Positions 31,853 through 41,801 are shown, counted from the first letter of the stretch. The stretch is 64,000 nt of DNA from Streptomyces syringium (GCF_017876625.1 NZ_JAGIOH010000001.1:1922001-1986000); one strand, 5' to 3'. The notes: generated by a model from the sequence alone, not told the origin. Numbers and translations: made by a program.

Positions 31853-31991
31853 GCTGTCTTCCCCCGTTCCGCTGACGGCGCCGCGGGCGCGGCTCCGTCT
31901 TCCATACTGCGGCCTTGAGGTGCCCAAGGCCCAAACTCCGAGCGTCGTGCTCCGGCGCGTCCGGAGCCGGGGCGTCGGGGGACCGTGCCCA

Positions 31992-34016
31992 TCATTCCTC
32001 GGCCCCGTCCATGATCTCGCCCGTGGCGGTGTTGACCGCCGGGGCGGGGGCCGAGGCGGCAAGGGCGGCCACGATCGTCTCGGCCGTCTTCCGCCCGATG
32101 CCGGGGGTCTCGCAGATCTGCTCGATCGTCGCGGCGCGCAGCCGCTTGACCGAGCCGAAGTGCTTGATCAGGGCCCGCTTGCGGGTGTCGCCGAGGCCGG
32201 CGACGGCGTCGAGGGGCCCGGCCTTCAGCGTCCTGGCACGCTTGCTGCGCTGGTAGGAGATGGCGAACCGGTGTGCCTCGTCGCGGACGCGCTGGAGGAG
32301 GTAGAGGCCCTCGCTGGTGCGCGGCAGGACGACGGGGTCCTCCTCGTCGGGCAGCCAGACCTCTTCGAGGCGCTTGGCGAGGCCGCACACGGCGACGTCT
32401 TCTATACCGAGCTCGTCCAGCGCCCGCTTGGCGGCCGCGACCTGCGGCCGGCCGCCGTCGACGACGACGAGCTGCGGCGGGTAGGCGAACCGCTTGGGAC
32501 GGCCGTCGTCCTCCCGGCCCTCGGCGGGGACGGCACCTCCGGTGAACCCCTCGATGGCGTCTTCCGGGGCCCCTTCGGCGGCGCCCTCGGGCCGCTCCTC
32601 CCACTCCCCCGTCTTCTGCTTCTCCGCGAGATAGCGGCGGAAGCGGCGGCCGATGACCTCGTGCATGGACCGCACGTCGTCCTGGCCGGCGAAGGACTTG
32701 ATCTGGAAGCGGCGGTACTCGCTCTTGCGGGCGAGGCCGTCCTCGAAGACGACCATGGAGGCCACCACGTCCTGGCCCTGGAGGTGGGAGATGTCGAAGC
32801 ACTCCACGCGCAGCGGCGCGGTGTCGAGCCCGAGGGCTTCGGCGATCTCTTCCAGGGCGCGCGAGCGGGTGGTGAGGTCGGAGGCGCGCTTGGTCTTGTG
32901 CAGGGCGAGGGCCTGTCCGGCGTTGCGCTGGACCGTGGCCATCAGGTCCTTCTTGTCGCCGCGCTGGGGGATGCGCAGATCGACGCGGGCGCCGCGGCGC
33001 TCGGTGAGCCACTGGGTGACGGGCAGGGCCGGGTCGGGGAGGGCGGGGACGAGGACCTCCTTGGGGACCGAGTCGCCCTTCTCCTCCCCGTACAGCTGCT
33101 GGAGGGCGTGCTCGACCAGGCCGGCCGTGTCGACGGCCTCGACCTTGTCGGTCACCCAGCCGCGCTGGCCGCGCACCCGCCCGCCGCGCACGTGGAAGAT
33201 CTGCACGGCGGCCTCCAGCTCGTCCTCGGCGACGGCGATGAGGTCGGCGTCGGTGGCGTCGGCGAGGACCACCGCGTTCTTCTCCATGGCGCGGCGGAGT
33301 GCTTCGAGGTCGTCGCGGAGGCGGGCGGCCTTCTCGTACTCCATCTCCTCCGCGGCCTCGTGCATCCGCTGTTCGAGGCGGCGGAGGTAGGTGCCGGTAC
33401 GGCCGGCCATGAAGTCACAGAAGTCGTCCGCGAGTTCGCGGTGCTCCTCGGGGGTGACGCGGCCGACGCAGGGTGCGGAACACTTGCCGATGTAGCCGAG
33501 GAGGCAGGGGCGGCCGATCTGGGCGGAGCGCTTGAACACCCCGGACGAGCACGTCCGTACGGGGAAGACCCGCAGCATCAGATCGACGGTCTCGCGGATC
33601 GCCCAGGCGTGGGCGTAGGGGCCGAAGTAGCGCACGCCCTTCTTCTTCGGTCCGCGCATGACCTGGACGCGCGGGAACTCCTCGCCCATCGTGACGGCGA
33701 GCGAGGGATAGCTCTTGTCGTCGCGGTACTTGACGTTGAACCGCGGGTCGAACTCCTTGATCCAGGAGTATTCGAGCTGGAGTGCCTCGACCTCGGTGGA
33801 GACCACGGTCCATTCGACGGAGGCGGCCGTGGTGACCATGGTGCGGGTGCGCGGGTGCAGCCCGGCGAGGTCCTGGAAGTACGAGGAGAGCCGCTGGCGC
33901 AGGCTCTTCGCCTTCCCGACGTAGATCACCCGGCCGTGCTCGTCACGGAATTTGTAGACCCCCGGCGAGTCGGGGATCTGTCCCGGCTTGGGTCGGTAGC
34001 TGCTGGGGTCGGCCAT
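31992..34016 (-). CDS. uvrC: UvrC, excinuclease ABC subunit C
   Basis: 674 residues from the ATG at 34016. The GIY-YIG nuclease domain opens the protein ([27 protein letters not shown]), a cysteine-rich region follows ([16 protein letters not shown]), then the UvrB-binding UVR helices ([21 protein letters not shown]), the RNase-H-like second nuclease domain around [18 protein letters not shown], and C-terminal helix-hairpin-helix motifs ([30 protein letters not shown]). It makes both cuts in nucleotide excision repair. A damage-type promoter lies immediately upstream. The rapZ start is 139 bases downstream. Confidence 0.97.
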   Translation of the reverse strand: MADPSSYRPKPGQIPDSPGVYKFRDEHGRVIYVGKAKSLRQRLSSYFQDLAGLHPRTRTMVTTAASVEWTVVSTEVEALQLEYSWIKEFDPRFNVKYRDDKSYPSLAVTMGEEFPRVQVMRGPKKKGVRYFGPYAHAWAIRETVDLMLRVFPVRTCSSGVFKRSAQIGRPCLLGYIGKCSAPCVGRVTPEEHRELADDFCDFMAGRTGTYLRRLEQRMHEAAEEMEYEKAARLRDDLEALRRAMEKNAVVLADATDADLIAVAEDELEAAVQIFHVRGGRVRGQRGWVTDKVEAVDTAGLVEHALQQLYGEEKGDSVPKEVLVPALPDPALPVTQWLTERRGARVDLRIPQRGDKKDLMATVQRNAGQALALHKTKRASDLTTRSRALEEIAEALGLDTAPLRVECFDISHLQGQDVVASMVVFEDGLARKSEYRRFQIKSFAGQDDVRSMHEVIGRRFRRYLAEKQKTGEWEERPEGAAEGAPEDAIEGFTGGAVPAEGREDDGRPKRFAYPPQLVVVDGGRPQVAAAKRALDELGIEDVAVCGLAKRLEEVWLPDEEDPVVLPRTSEGLYLLQRVRDEAHRFAISYQRSKRARTLKAGPLDAVAGLGDTRKRALIKHFGSVKRLRAATIEQICETPGIGRKTAETIVAALAASAPAPAVNTATGEIMDGAEE

Positions 34017-34023
34017 GTCACAC

Positions 34024-34046
34024 ACCCTACTTGCGGGCAGTGACAA
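34024..34046 (-). promoter_or_regulatory. RecA-NDp-type damage promoter of uvrC
   Basis: On the minus strand TTGTCACTG (34038-34046), 8 bases, then TAGGGT (34024-34029). The consensus for PafBC-controlled actinobacterial damage promoters is TTGTCRGTG-N8-TAnnnT; one base differs. TAGGGT is 7 bases from the ATG, so the mRNA is probably leaderless. Confidence 0.75.
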
Positions 34047-34079
34047 CGCGGTCGCCCAGCCGCCCCCGGCGCGCACCAC

Positions 34080-34113
34080 GGGCCCGCTTCCCGGGGATCC
34101 GGGGAGCGGGCCC
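34080..34113 (-). terminator. Hairpin terminator after the anchored partner gene
   Basis: GGGCCCGCTTCCC (34080-34092) pairs with 34101-34113 at 12 of 13 positions, with an 8-base loop. It lies about 68 bases beyond the stop of the gene at 34181 and shields uvrC from it. Confidence 0.6.
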
Positions 34114-34180
34114 TGGCCGGGCCCCGGCGGCGGGAGATGTGCCGGGGCCCGGGGTGAAACGATTCCGCGTCGGCGGTCCG

Positions 34181-35026
34181 TCAGCGGCGGCGCAGTCTGC
34201 GGCCCGCCACGGCGACGGCGCCGAGGGCGACGAGCGCCCCCGCGGCCGTCGCCGCCGAGGCCGCACCGAGGGGACCGCTGCCGCCGTCCTCCGCCGATGC
34301 CCGGGTCTCCTCCCGGGCACCGGCGGGGGCGTCCTGCTCGCCGTAGCCGCCCGCCTGCCCCTTCTTGGCGTAGGCGGAGCCGGGCAGCTTGTCGCCGTAC
34401 GCCGCCCGGACGCGGTCCCGGTAGCGGTCGAGGGTGGTCCCCTTGGCGCCGATCGCCCGGGTGGCGTCCGGGTCGAGCGGCAGCACGCGATCGCCGCGCT
34501 GGACGTACCAGGCGTCGATCTGGGGCTCACGGAAGACGGTCCCGCCGCCGAGCCGCGCGCTGCCCTCGGCCGCGTAGCGCGTCTCGTCGTCGCCGGTGGC
34601 GATGTTGACGACCTTCCAGGCGTCCCCGGTCCGCGCGGTCCACACCGAGGCCTTCCGCCCGTCGGCCGAGACGGCCTTGCTGGCGAGGAAGTCGAGCGAG
34701 GCGACCGGGGCACCCGCCTTACCGGCCACGAACTCCCGGGCGAGCGTGTAGACGGGCACGGTGCTCCCCTCGATCCTCGGCTTCGCCTTCGCCGGGGCGA
34801 CGGCGCCGTCCCGGGCGAAGAAGCGGGAGAGGGTGTCGAGGGTCGCCGGGGCCGACGCCGCGTCGTGGGCGGCGGCGACCGCGGGGGCCGGCGGCGGTGT
34901 GGGGGCCGCCGGGGCCTGGGCCGCGTGGGCGAGCGGGGCAAGGCCGAGGAGGGCCGCGGTGAGGGCACCCGCGGCCGCCGCACGGGCCGCGGTGTTCCGC
35001 ACGGTGCTCTTCGAGGTGTTCATCAT
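34181..35026 (-). CDS. Exported protein with C-terminal membrane anchor, coupled to the papain-like protease
   Basis: 281 residues from tandem ATGs at 35026/35023 with GAGG in front. It has a signal peptide ([17 protein letters not shown]), a proline/alanine-rich stretch, a globular part of about residues 55-215 ([55 protein letters not shown]), and a C-terminal helix [21 protein letters not shown] followed by RRLRRR, which looks like a membrane anchor without an LPXTG motif. No known family recognised. It starts 4 bases after the protease stop, so it is translated with it and may be its inhibitor, chaperone or tether. Confidence 0.75.
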   Translation of the reverse strand: MMNTSKSTVRNTAARAAAAGALTAALLGLAPLAHAAQAPAAPTPPPAPAVAAAHDAASAPATLDTLSRFFARDGAVAPAKAKPRIEGSTVPVYTLAREFVAGKAGAPVASLDFLASKAVSADGRKASVWTARTGDAWKVVNIATGDDETRYAAEGSARLGGGTVFREPQIDAWYVQRGDRVLPLDPDATRAIGAKGTTLDRYRDRVRAAYGDKLPGSAYAKKGQAGGYGEQDAPAGAREETRASAEDGGSGPLGAASAATAAGALVALGAVAVAGRRLRRR

Positions 35027-35030
35027 GACC

Positions 35031-35666
35031 TCACGCCCCGATCCGGTAGAGCGAGTGGGTCCAGGAGAACTCGTTGTTGTTGACGTACCAGTCGTGCGAG
35101 GCCCAGTTGTAACGGCTGTTGGAACCCCACGGGTCTCCCCAGTAGACCCAGCTCTTGGCGTCGTCGAAGCCGTACAGGACGTGCATGTGCCCGCCGCCGG
35201 AGGACCACTGGATGCGGGTCTCGATGGGCCGGTTGGCGTTGATCTCGGTCTGCACGGTCGGGTAGCGCAGCCATCCGGTGACGTACGAACCGGGGCTGAT
35301 GCCCGCCCAGCGCAGCGCGGTCTGCACATGGCCCAGGGTGGCCTGGTTGTTGGGGCACTCGGTGCCCTGCTGCCGGTTGAAGGCCGCGTTGCAGAACTGG
35401 TTCTGGCTGTAGGTGCGGCCGAACCAGGTGGCGATGGTGTTCCCGGAGGCGGCCCAGCACCAATTGCTCTTCTGCTGGGCCTGCATGGTGATGTCGAGCT
35501 TCTTGCTCGCCCGCAGGCCGGTCGCGTCGCCGGTCGCCGCGCTCGCCGTGGTGGGGACGGCGAGCAGCGCGGAGGCGATGAGGGTGGCTGCGGAGAGAGG
35601 GGCGAGCGCGGTCAGTCGTCTGCCGCGTGTGCGGGTCGGTTTCGGTTGTGCCGAGGCACGGGTCAT
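35031..35666 (-). CDS. Secreted papain-like cysteine protease (C39/C70-like)
   Basis: 211 residues from the ATG at 35666, with GGGAGGAA upstream. A twin-arginine-rich N-region and hydrophobic core (LAPLSAATLIASALLAVPTTASA) form a signal peptide. The mature part has the oxyanion glutamine and catalytic cysteine in QKSNWCWAASG, the catalytic histidine in GGGHMHVLYGF and the third residue in VYWGDPWG; CNAAFNRQQGTEC may form a disulfide. This is the papain-like fold of the AvrRpt2/C39 group. Substrate unknown. It is followed by the anchored partner gene and faces a divergent HTH gene. Confidence 0.85.
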   Translation of the reverse strand: MTRASAQPKPTRTRGRRLTALAPLSAATLIASALLAVPTTASAATGDATGLRASKKLDITMQAQQKSNWCWAASGNTIATWFGRTYSQNQFCNAAFNRQQGTECPNNQATLGHVQTALRWAGISPGSYVTGWLRYPTVQTEINANRPIETRIQWSSGGGHMHVLYGFDDAKSWVYWGDPWGSNSRYNWASHDWYVNNNEFSWTHSLYRIGA

Positions 35667-35894
35667 GGCGTTCCTCCCGTGGCGGGGGGTTGTGGTGGAG
35701 GAGCGCGTCCGGACGCTGAGGGGAGCATCAAGGTGTTGTCGGTGAGCGGTCAACCAGCTTCAATGCGAAGTGAGACAGCGGTGTGAACAGCTCGAACCGG
35801 AAGTGAACGGCCCGTGCCCACGCAGGAGGATCACGGCGGTCCCGGCGACCCGAGATCTCTCCACCGCTCGTGAATATTCACTAAGGAGCGGCGG

Positions 35895-36839
35895 ATGGAG
35901 CGGAGCGGCATACAGGCCGAGGCGGCCGAGGCGGAACTCGCGCGGGCGTTGCACTCGGGCCCGTTCCATCTTGCCCTGCGGACGGCGCTGACGGTACGGG
36001 GCCTGGCGCTGCACCGGGTGCAGCACCGGCTCGCGCAGCGCGGGGTGAAGGTCGGGCTGACGAGCCTCAGCTACTGGCAGCAGGGCGCCCGGCGGCCGAG
36101 ACGGCCGGAGTCGCTGCGGGCGGTGCGGATGCTGGAGGAGGTCCTGGAGCTGCCCGCCGAGTCCCTGACCCGGCTGCTGGCCCCCTCGGCCGCCGAAGAG
36201 TCCGGACGGCCGGCGGCGCGGTCGCTGCGCTCCCTGGTGGAGGGCCCGCGCGCGGTGGAGCGGCTGCTCGCGGAGCTGGAGTCACCGGCCGACGGCGGGC
36301 TGCACACCGTCTGCCATCTGGAACGGGTCCTCATCGGCGACCGGCGTGAGCTGCGGAGCCGCGACTCCCACCACGTCGTACGGGCGCACCGCGACGGGGT
36401 GGACCGCTATCTGGCCTTCCACCGCGGCGACACCGGCTGCGACCCCGAACGGGTGACCGTGCGGGCGTTCGACAACTGCCGGGTCGGACGGGTGCGGTGG
36501 CACGCCGCGTCGGGCGTCCTCGCCGCCGAGCTGCTCTTCGACGTACGCCTGCGGGCCGGGGACACCTACGTCTTCGGCTACGGCTTCGACGACGGCACCG
36601 CCGGTACGAGCGGTGAGTACGTCCGCGGGTTCAGCTTCGCGGGCGGACAGTACGTGCTCCAGGTCCGCTTCGACGCCGCCGCCCTGCCGGTCCGCTGCCG
36701 CCGCTTCACCCAGGCCTCGGCCGGCGCGCCCCGCACCGGGCAGCAGGAACTGACGCTGGCGGGGCGGCACCGCGGGGTGCACCTGGTGGAACAGGGGGTG
36801 CGCCCGGGGATCCTGGGGATCGCCTGGGACTGGGCGTGA
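35895..36839 (+). CDS. Helix-turn-helix (XRE-like) DNA-binding protein of unknown role
   Basis: 314 residues with AAGGAGCGG before the ATG. An HTH-like region spans about residues 28-95 (LRTALTVRGLALHRVQHRLAQRG, then VGLTSLSYWQQGARRPRRPESL, an arrangement similar to XRE domains where the helix reads a repeated WxxGxxxP pattern). The remaining 200 residues are beta-rich with GDTYVFGYGFDD and QYVLQVRFDAAALPVRC and may sense a ligand or partner. Related genes occur in many Streptomyces. It is divergent from the protease-partner pair across a 228-base gap and may regulate it; that link is inference. Confidence 0.7.
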   Translation: MERSGIQAEAAEAELARALHSGPFHLALRTALTVRGLALHRVQHRLAQRGVKVGLTSLSYWQQGARRPRRPESLRAVRMLEEVLELPAESLTRLLAPSAAEESGRPAARSLRSLVEGPRAVERLLAELESPADGGLHTVCHLERVLIGDRRELRSRDSHHVVRAHRDGVDRYLAFHRGDTGCDPERVTVRAFDNCRVGRVRWHAASGVLAAELLFDVRLRAGDTYVFGYGFDDGTAGTSGEYVRGFSFAGGQYVLQVRFDAAALPVRCRRFTQASAGAPRTGQQELTLAGRHRGVHLVEQGVRPGILGIAWDWA

Positions 36840-36847
36840 GGCATTGC

Positions 36848-36869
36848 AGCCCGTCCGGCGTTTGAGGAC
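36848..36869 (+). repeat. Dispersed GTCCGGCG element copy
   Basis: AGCCCGTCCGGCGTTTGAGG (then AC) lies between the convergent HTH and Rieske genes. It is a single arm with no matching inverted copy here. Confidence 0.8.
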
Positions 36870-36907
36870 ACCGCCGCGCAGCGGTGGTGCGGGCACGGCT
36901 CTGCCCG

Positions 36908-37333
36908 TCAGGCGTCGGGGCCCGCGATCAGCTTGCCGTCGGCGGCCTTGACGGGGACGGCCGGCAGCGGGGCGCCCGCCGGGCCCTGGAGGACCTTGCC
37001 GGTGGCGGCGTCGAAGAGGCTGCCGTGGCACGGGCAGTGGATCTTGCCGTCCTCGATCTTGTCGGCCACGCAGCCCGCGTGCGTGCACACCGCGCTGAAC
37101 GCCTTGAACTCACCCTTGGCGGCCTGGGTGACGACCAGCCGCTGCTCACGGTAGAGCCGCGAGCCGCCGACCGGGACCGCCGAGGGCGCGCCGAGGTCCA
37201 CCGGGGCGGTGGGTGTCGGGGGGCCCTTGGGCGCCGACTCGCCGCCCCCGCAGGCCGCGGCGCCGAGCCCGGCGGCACCGGCCAGCGCCGCTCCTCGCAG
37301 CACGGTACGGCGGGAGGCTGGCTGGCTGGTCAT
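36908..37333 (-). CDS. Exported Rieske [2Fe-2S] protein
   Basis: 141 residues from the ATG at 37333 with GGAG upstream. SRRTVLRGAALAGAAGLGAAACGG is a twin-arginine signal that also ends in a lipobox-like cysteine, so the protein is probably exported folded by Tat and perhaps lipidated. The Rieske ligands are CTHAGC and CPCHGSLFD, with the stabilising cysteines of high-potential Rieske proteins. No oxidase partner is adjacent; a role in electron transfer outside the membrane is inferred. Confidence 0.9.
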   Translation of the reverse strand: MTSQPASRRTVLRGAALAGAAGLGAAACGGGESAPKGPPTPTAPVDLGAPSAVPVGGSRLYREQRLVVTQAAKGEFKAFSAVCTHAGCVADKIEDGKIHCPCHGSLFDAATGKVLQGPAGAPLPAVPVKAADGKLIAGPDA

Positions 37334-37473
37334 GGAGGCTCCAACGGCTGAGCTGCGAAGAGGACGCCCCGACGATACCGGCACCCTTTCGTCCGCTTGC
37401 GACGTGGCAGGCTGGGGTGCCCGTATCGGCCTCGTGCCGTCCTGCCGCGTCGGCATCGGAAAGGACGCCTCTT

Positions 37474-38412
37474 GTGATCGTCGTAGCCGGAGAAGCCCTG
37501 ATCGACCTGGTGCCCGGCGGTGCCGGGGGTGACGGCGACCTGCCGGCACTGCTGCCGCGGCGCGGCGGCGGCCCGTACAACACGGCGGTCGCACTCGGCC
37601 GCTTGGGCACCCCGACGGCCTTCTGTTCCCGCGTGTCGACGGACGGCTTCGGCGAGGCCCTGCTGGACGGCCTGCGGGCGGCGGGGGTGGACGTCACGTC
37701 GGTACGGCGGGGCCCCGAGCCGACGACGCTCGCGGTGGCGGCCGTCGGCGCGGACGGGTCGGCGGGCTACCACTTCTACGCCGACGGCACGGCGGACCGT
37801 CTGTTCGAGCTGCCGGGGCCGCTGCCGGACGGGACCTCGGCCCTGTGCCTGGGAACCTGCTCGCTGGTGCTGGAGCCGGGGGCGAGCGCGTACGAGGCGC
37901 TGCTGCGGCGCGAGGCGGGGCGGGGGGTGTTCACCCTGCTGGACCCGAACATCCGGCCCGGTCTGATCCCCGACGCCGACGCCTACCGGGCCCGCTTCCG
38001 CTCCTGGCTGCCCCAGGTGTCCCTGCTCAAGCTGTCCGTCGAGGACGCCGGGTGGCTGGGCGGTCCGGCACGGGAGTGGCTGGCGGCGGGACCGGCGGCG
38101 GTGGTCGTCACGGACGGCGCGGCGGGACTGTCCGTCCTCACCCGGGGCGGGGAGCGGCACTCCGTGCCCGCGGCGGCGGTCGGGGGCGGGCTGGTGGACA
38201 CGATCGGCGCCGGCGACACGGTGAACGCCGCGCTGCTGCACCGCCTCGCGGCGCACGGCGCACTGTCGCCCGCCGCCGTGGCGGAGCTGACCGGGGCGGA
38301 CTGGCTCGACATCCTGGCCTTCGCCGCCCGCGCGGCGGCGATCACCTGCTCCCGGGCGGGGGCGCAGCCGCCGTACGCGGCGGAACTCGGGCCTGTCCGG
38401 CGGATCATGTGA
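37474..38412 (+). CDS. PfkB-family carbohydrate kinase
   Basis: 312 residues from the GTG at 37474, with AAGGA 8 bases before. It opens with IVVAGEALIDLVPGG and contains GGGPYNTAVALGRLGTPTAF (first PfkB signature) and DTIGAGDTVNAALL with the catalytic aspartate (second signature). Members phosphorylate fructose, ribose, 2-keto-3-deoxygluconate or nucleosides; fructokinase-like is the closest impression, but the substrate is not certain. It is divergent from the Rieske gene and convergent with uvrA. Confidence 0.9.
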   Translation: MIVVAGEALIDLVPGGAGGDGDLPALLPRRGGGPYNTAVALGRLGTPTAFCSRVSTDGFGEALLDGLRAAGVDVTSVRRGPEPTTLAVAAVGADGSAGYHFYADGTADRLFELPGPLPDGTSALCLGTCSLVLEPGASAYEALLRREAGRGVFTLLDPNIRPGLIPDADAYRARFRSWLPQVSLLKLSVEDAGWLGGPAREWLAAGPAAVVVTDGAAGLSVLTRGGERHSVPAAAVGGGLVDTIGAGDTVNAALLHRLAAHGALSPAAVAELTGADWLDILAFAARAAAITCSRAGAQPPYAAELGPVRRIM

Positions 38413-38423
38413 ACGGGCCCTGC

Positions 38424-38459
38424 GGGCTGGATGTGGCTGAGCTCAGCCACATCCAGCCC
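38424..38459. terminator. Perfect palindrome between pfkB-type gene and uvrA
   Basis: GGGCTGGATGTGGCTGAG (38424-38441) and its exact complement (38442-38459) form an 18-base-pair cruciform/hairpin with no loop bases in the DNA. It serves both convergent genes and runs straight into a copy of the dispersed element at 38455-38476. Confidence 0.75.
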
Positions 38460-38476
38460 GTCCGGCGCTTGAGGAC
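38455..38476 (+). repeat. Dispersed GTCCGGCG element copy
   Basis: AGCCCGTCCGGCGCTTGAGG (then AC) overlaps the right end of the palindrome by 5 bases. The same composite (palindrome plus element) occurs inverted at 44803-44854. Confidence 0.8.
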
Positions 38477-38521
38477 GCGCCCGCAGGGCGCCTGCCGCCT
38501 CGTAACGTGAGCCGGCCGCGC

Positions 38522-41500
38522 TCAGGCGCGGCGCGCCCGCGTGGCCGTCCTATTGGCGGTCGTGGCCTTCTTCGCCCCAGCCGCCTTGGCCGTCGTCTTC
38601 TTCGCCGCGGCCTTCTTGGCGGACGCGGCCGCCGTCGTGACCGTCGCCTTCGCGACCCCGGTCTTCGAAGCCGCGGCCGCCGCGGTCTTCTTCTTCGCCG
38701 GGGCCTTCCGGCCGCCGTTGCCGCGCGCCTTGGTCACCGCCGCGTCACTCACGCGGTCGCCCAGCAGCTCACGCAGGAACTTTCCGGTGTGGCTGCCGGG
38801 GACGGAGGCGACCTCCTCCGGGGTGCCCTCGGCGACGACGAGTCCGCCGCCGCTGCCGCCCTCCGGGCCCATGTCGACGACCCAGTCCGCCGTCTTGATC
38901 ACATCGAGGTTGTGCTCGATGACGATCACGCTGTTGCCCTTGTCGACCAGCCCGGACAGCACCTTGATCAGCTTGCTGATGTCCTCGAAGTGCAGCCCGG
39001 TGGTGGGCTCGTCGAGCACATAGACCGTGCGGCCCGTCGATCGCTTCTGCAGCTCGCTCGCGAGCTTCACCCGCTGGGCCTCGCCGCCGGAGAGCGTCGG
39101 CGCGGACTGCCCGAGCCGGACGTACCCGAGCCCGACCTCGTGGAGCGTGCGCAGGTGGCGGGCGATGGTCGGCACGGCCTCGAAGAAGTCCAGCGCCTCC
39201 TCGATGGGCATGTCCAGCACCTCGGCGATGGACTTGCCCTTGTAGTGCACCTCCAGGGTCTCCCGGTTGTAGCGCGCGCCGTGGCAGACCTCGCACGGCA
39301 CGTACACATCCGGCAGGAAGTTCATCTCGATCTTGATGGTGCCGTCGCCGGAGCAGTTCTCGCAGCGGCCGCCCTTGACGTTGAAGGAGAAGCGGCCGGG
39401 CAGATAGCCGCGGACCTTCGCCTCCATCGTCTCCGCGAAGAGCTTGCGGACGTGGTCGAAGACGCCGGTGTACGTGGCCGGGTTGGAGCGCGGCGTACGG
39501 CCGATGGGCGACTGGTCGACGTGCACGACCTTGTCCACCAGGTCGTCGCCGTCGACGCGCGTGTGCCGTCCGGGGACGGTCCGCGCCGCGTTCAGCTCAC
39601 GGGCCAGGTGGGTGTAGAGGATGTCGTTGACCAGCGTCGACTTGCCCGACCCGGACACACCGGTGACGGCCGTGAGCACGCCGAGCGGGAAGGAGACGTC
39701 GATGTCCTGGAGGTTGTTCTCGCGGGCGCCGCGCACCGTCAGCCGGCGGTCGAGGTCCACCGGCCGCCGGGTCTCCGGCATGGCGATGGACTTCTTGCCG
39801 ACGAGGTACTGCCCGGTCATCGACTCCTTGTTGGCCAGCAGCTCCTTCAGCGGGCCGCTGTGCACCACCTTGCCGCCGTGCTCGCCCGCGCCCGGGCCGA
39901 TGTCGACGACCCAGTCCGCGACCTTGATGGTGTCCTCGTCGTGCTCGACGACGATCAGGGTGTTGCCCATGTCGCGCAGGCGCACGAGCGTCTCGATCAG
40001 ACGGTGGTTGTCGCGCTGGTGCAGGCCGATGGACGGCTCGTCCAGCACATAGAGCACGCCGACGAGGCCGGAGCCGATCTGGGTGGCGAGCCGGATGCGC
40101 TGGGCCTCGCCACCGGAGAGGGTGCCCGCGGCCCGGTTCAGCGAGAGGTAGTCCAGGCCGACGTCGACCAGGAACCGCAGCCGCTCGTTGACCTCCTTGA
40201 GCACCCGCTCGGCGATCTTCTTCTCGCGGCCGGTGAGCTTCATGTCCCGGAGGAAGTCGGCGCACTCGCTGATCGACATCGCGGCGACCTCGGCGATGGA
40301 CCGCTCCTGCACGGTGACCGCGAGCACGATCGGCTTGAGCCGGGTGCCCTCACAGGTCGGGCAGGGCACCTCGCGCATATAGCCCTCGAAGCGCTCGCGG
40401 CTGGAGTCGCTCTCCGCCTCCGAGTGCCGCCGCTTGACGAACGGCACCGCGCCCTCGAAGGACGTGGTGTACGCCCGCTCGCGCCCGTAGCGGTTGCGGT
40501 AGCGGACCTCGATCTGCGTCTTGTGGCCGTGCAGCAGCGCCTTCTTGGCCCGCTGCGGGAGCCCCGCCCAGGGGATGTCCATGCGGAAGCCGAGCTCGTC
40601 GGCCAGGGCGCCGACCAGGCGGCTGAAGTAGTCCTTGGTGTGGCCGTGGGACCAGGGGTTGATCGCGCCCTCGTCGAGGGACTTGTCCTCGTCGGGGACG
40701 ATCAGCTCCGGGTCGACCTCCATGCGGGTGCCGATGCCGGTGCAGTCCGGGCAGGCGCCGAAGGGCGAGTTGAAGGAGAAGGAGCGCGGCTCCAGCTCCT
40801 CGAAGGACAGGTCGTCGTACGGGCAGTAGAGGTGCTCGGAGTACATCCGCTCACGCTCGGGGTCGTCCTCGGCGAGATCGACGAAGTCGAGGATGACCAT
40901 GCCGCCGGAGAGGCCGAGCGCGGTCTCGACCGAGTCCGTCAGACGACGCTTCGCGCTGTCCTTGACGGTGAGGCGGTCGACGACCACCTCGATGGTGTGC
41001 TTCTCCTGCTTCTTGAGCTTGGGCGGCTCGGAGAGCTGGATCGTCTCGCCGTCGACCCGGGCGCGGCTGTAGCCCTTGGTCTGCAGGTCGGAGAAGAGAT
41101 CGACGAACTCGCCCTTGCGCTCGCGCACCAGCGGCGAGAGCACCTGGAAGCGGCTGCCCTCGGGCAGCTCGAGCACCCGGTCGACGATCGCCTGCGGCGA
41201 CTGCCGGGAGATGGGCCGCGCGCACTCGGGGCAGTGCGGCTTGCCGATGCGGGCGAAGAGCAGGCGGAGGTAGTCGTAGACCTCGGTGATGGTGCCGACC
41301 GTCGAGCGCGGGTTGCGCGAGGTCGACTTCTGGTCGATGGAGACGGCCGGGGACAGGCCCTCGATGAAGTCCACATCGGGCTTGTCCATCTGGCCCAGGA
41401 ACTGGCGTGCGTAGGAGGAGAGCGACTCGACGTAGCGACGCTGCCCCTCGGCGAAGATCGTGTCGAACGCGAGGGACGACTTGCCCGACCCCGAAAGTCC

Positions 41501-41593
41501 GGTGAAGACGATGAGGGAGTCACGCGGAAGGTCGAGCGAGACGTTCTTGAGGTTGTGCTCGCGAGCGCCACGGACGATAAGACGGTCTGCCAC
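38522..41593 (-). CDS. uvrA: UvrA, excinuclease ABC subunit A, with histone-like tail
   Basis: 1023 residues from the GTG at 41593. Two ABC modules are present: Walker [17 protein letters not shown] and [14 protein letters not shown], signatures [14 protein letters not shown] and [14 protein letters not shown], and zinc fingers CPECARPIS and [11 protein letters not shown] with CEVCHGARY. UvrA scans DNA for bulky lesions and loads UvrB. The last about 75 residues ([20 protein letters not shown] onward to TRARRA) are lysine/alanine/threonine-rich and resemble histone H1; they lie outside the conserved enzyme and may bind DNA. A damage-type promoter lies about 80 bases upstream. Confidence 0.97.
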   Translation of the reverse strand: MADRLIVRGAREHNLKNVSLDLPRDSLIVFTGLSGSGKSSLAFDTIFAEGQRRYVESLSSYARQFLGQMDKPDVDFIEGLSPAVSIDQKSTSRNPRSTVGTITEVYDYLRLLFARIGKPHCPECARPISRQSPQAIVDRVLELPEGSRFQVLSPLVRERKGEFVDLFSDLQTKGYSRARVDGETIQLSEPPKLKKQEKHTIEVVVDRLTVKDSAKRRLTDSVETALGLSGGMVILDFVDLAEDDPERERMYSEHLYCPYDDLSFEELEPRSFSFNSPFGACPDCTGIGTRMEVDPELIVPDEDKSLDEGAINPWSHGHTKDYFSRLVGALADELGFRMDIPWAGLPQRAKKALLHGHKTQIEVRYRNRYGRERAYTTSFEGAVPFVKRRHSEAESDSSRERFEGYMREVPCPTCEGTRLKPIVLAVTVQERSIAEVAAMSISECADFLRDMKLTGREKKIAERVLKEVNERLRFLVDVGLDYLSLNRAAGTLSGGEAQRIRLATQIGSGLVGVLYVLDEPSIGLHQRDNHRLIETLVRLRDMGNTLIVVEHDEDTIKVADWVVDIGPGAGEHGGKVVHSGPLKELLANKESMTGQYLVGKKSIAMPETRRPVDLDRRLTVRGARENNLQDIDVSFPLGVLTAVTGVSGSGKSTLVNDILYTHLARELNAARTVPGRHTRVDGDDLVDKVVHVDQSPIGRTPRSNPATYTGVFDHVRKLFAETMEAKVRGYLPGRFSFNVKGGRCENCSGDGTIKIEMNFLPDVYVPCEVCHGARYNRETLEVHYKGKSIAEVLDMPIEEALDFFEAVPTIARHLRTLHEVGLGYVRLGQSAPTLSGGEAQRVKLASELQKRSTGRTVYVLDEPTTGLHFEDISKLIKVLSGLVDKGNSVIVIEHNLDVIKTADWVVDMGPEGGSGGGLVVAEGTPEEVASVPGSHTGKFLRELLGDRVSDAAVTKARGNGGRKAPAKKKTAAAAASKTGVAKATVTTAAASAKKAAAKKTTAKAAGAKKATTANRTATRARRA

Positions 41594-41672
41594 GCCGGTC
41601 GGCACCTTTCTTGAGAGTCGGCTCCGGGGGAGCTTCCGAGGAGCTGCGGGGAGAGTCACCGCCCCTCGATCC

Positions 41673-41695
41673 AGAGTACGGGGGGCCACTGACAA
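41673..41695 (-). promoter_or_regulatory. RecA-NDp-type damage promoter of uvrA
   Basis: On the minus strand TTGTCAGTG (41687-41695), exactly 8 bases, then TACTCT (41673-41678). This is a perfect match to TTGTCRGTG-N8-TAnnnT. The transcript would start near 41666, giving a leader of about 73 bases to the GTG. Confidence 0.85.
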
Positions 41696-41801
41696 GCGAG
41701 GGTCGGGCGAAGGCCGGCCACCGGATCGGCGCGGCCCCGCGGTGTCGTCAGCGGCGCTCCCGACCATATAGCACGTACATTCGATTTAGGGGCGGGATCG
41801 G

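Noticed and set aside
31173-34043. A 956-codon plus-strand frame across rapZ-uvrC
   Set aside because: It is opposite to well-supported coding genes and shows no motif.
35734-35760. TTGTCGGTG at 35735 as a fifth RecA-NDp promoter
   Set aside because: The 8-base spacing leads to ACCAGC rather than TAnnnT, and no gene starts at the expected distance.
38507-41614. A 1035-codon plus-strand frame opposite uvrA
   Set aside because: Low-complexity Leu/Val/Gly/Asp composition; the true gene is uvrA.
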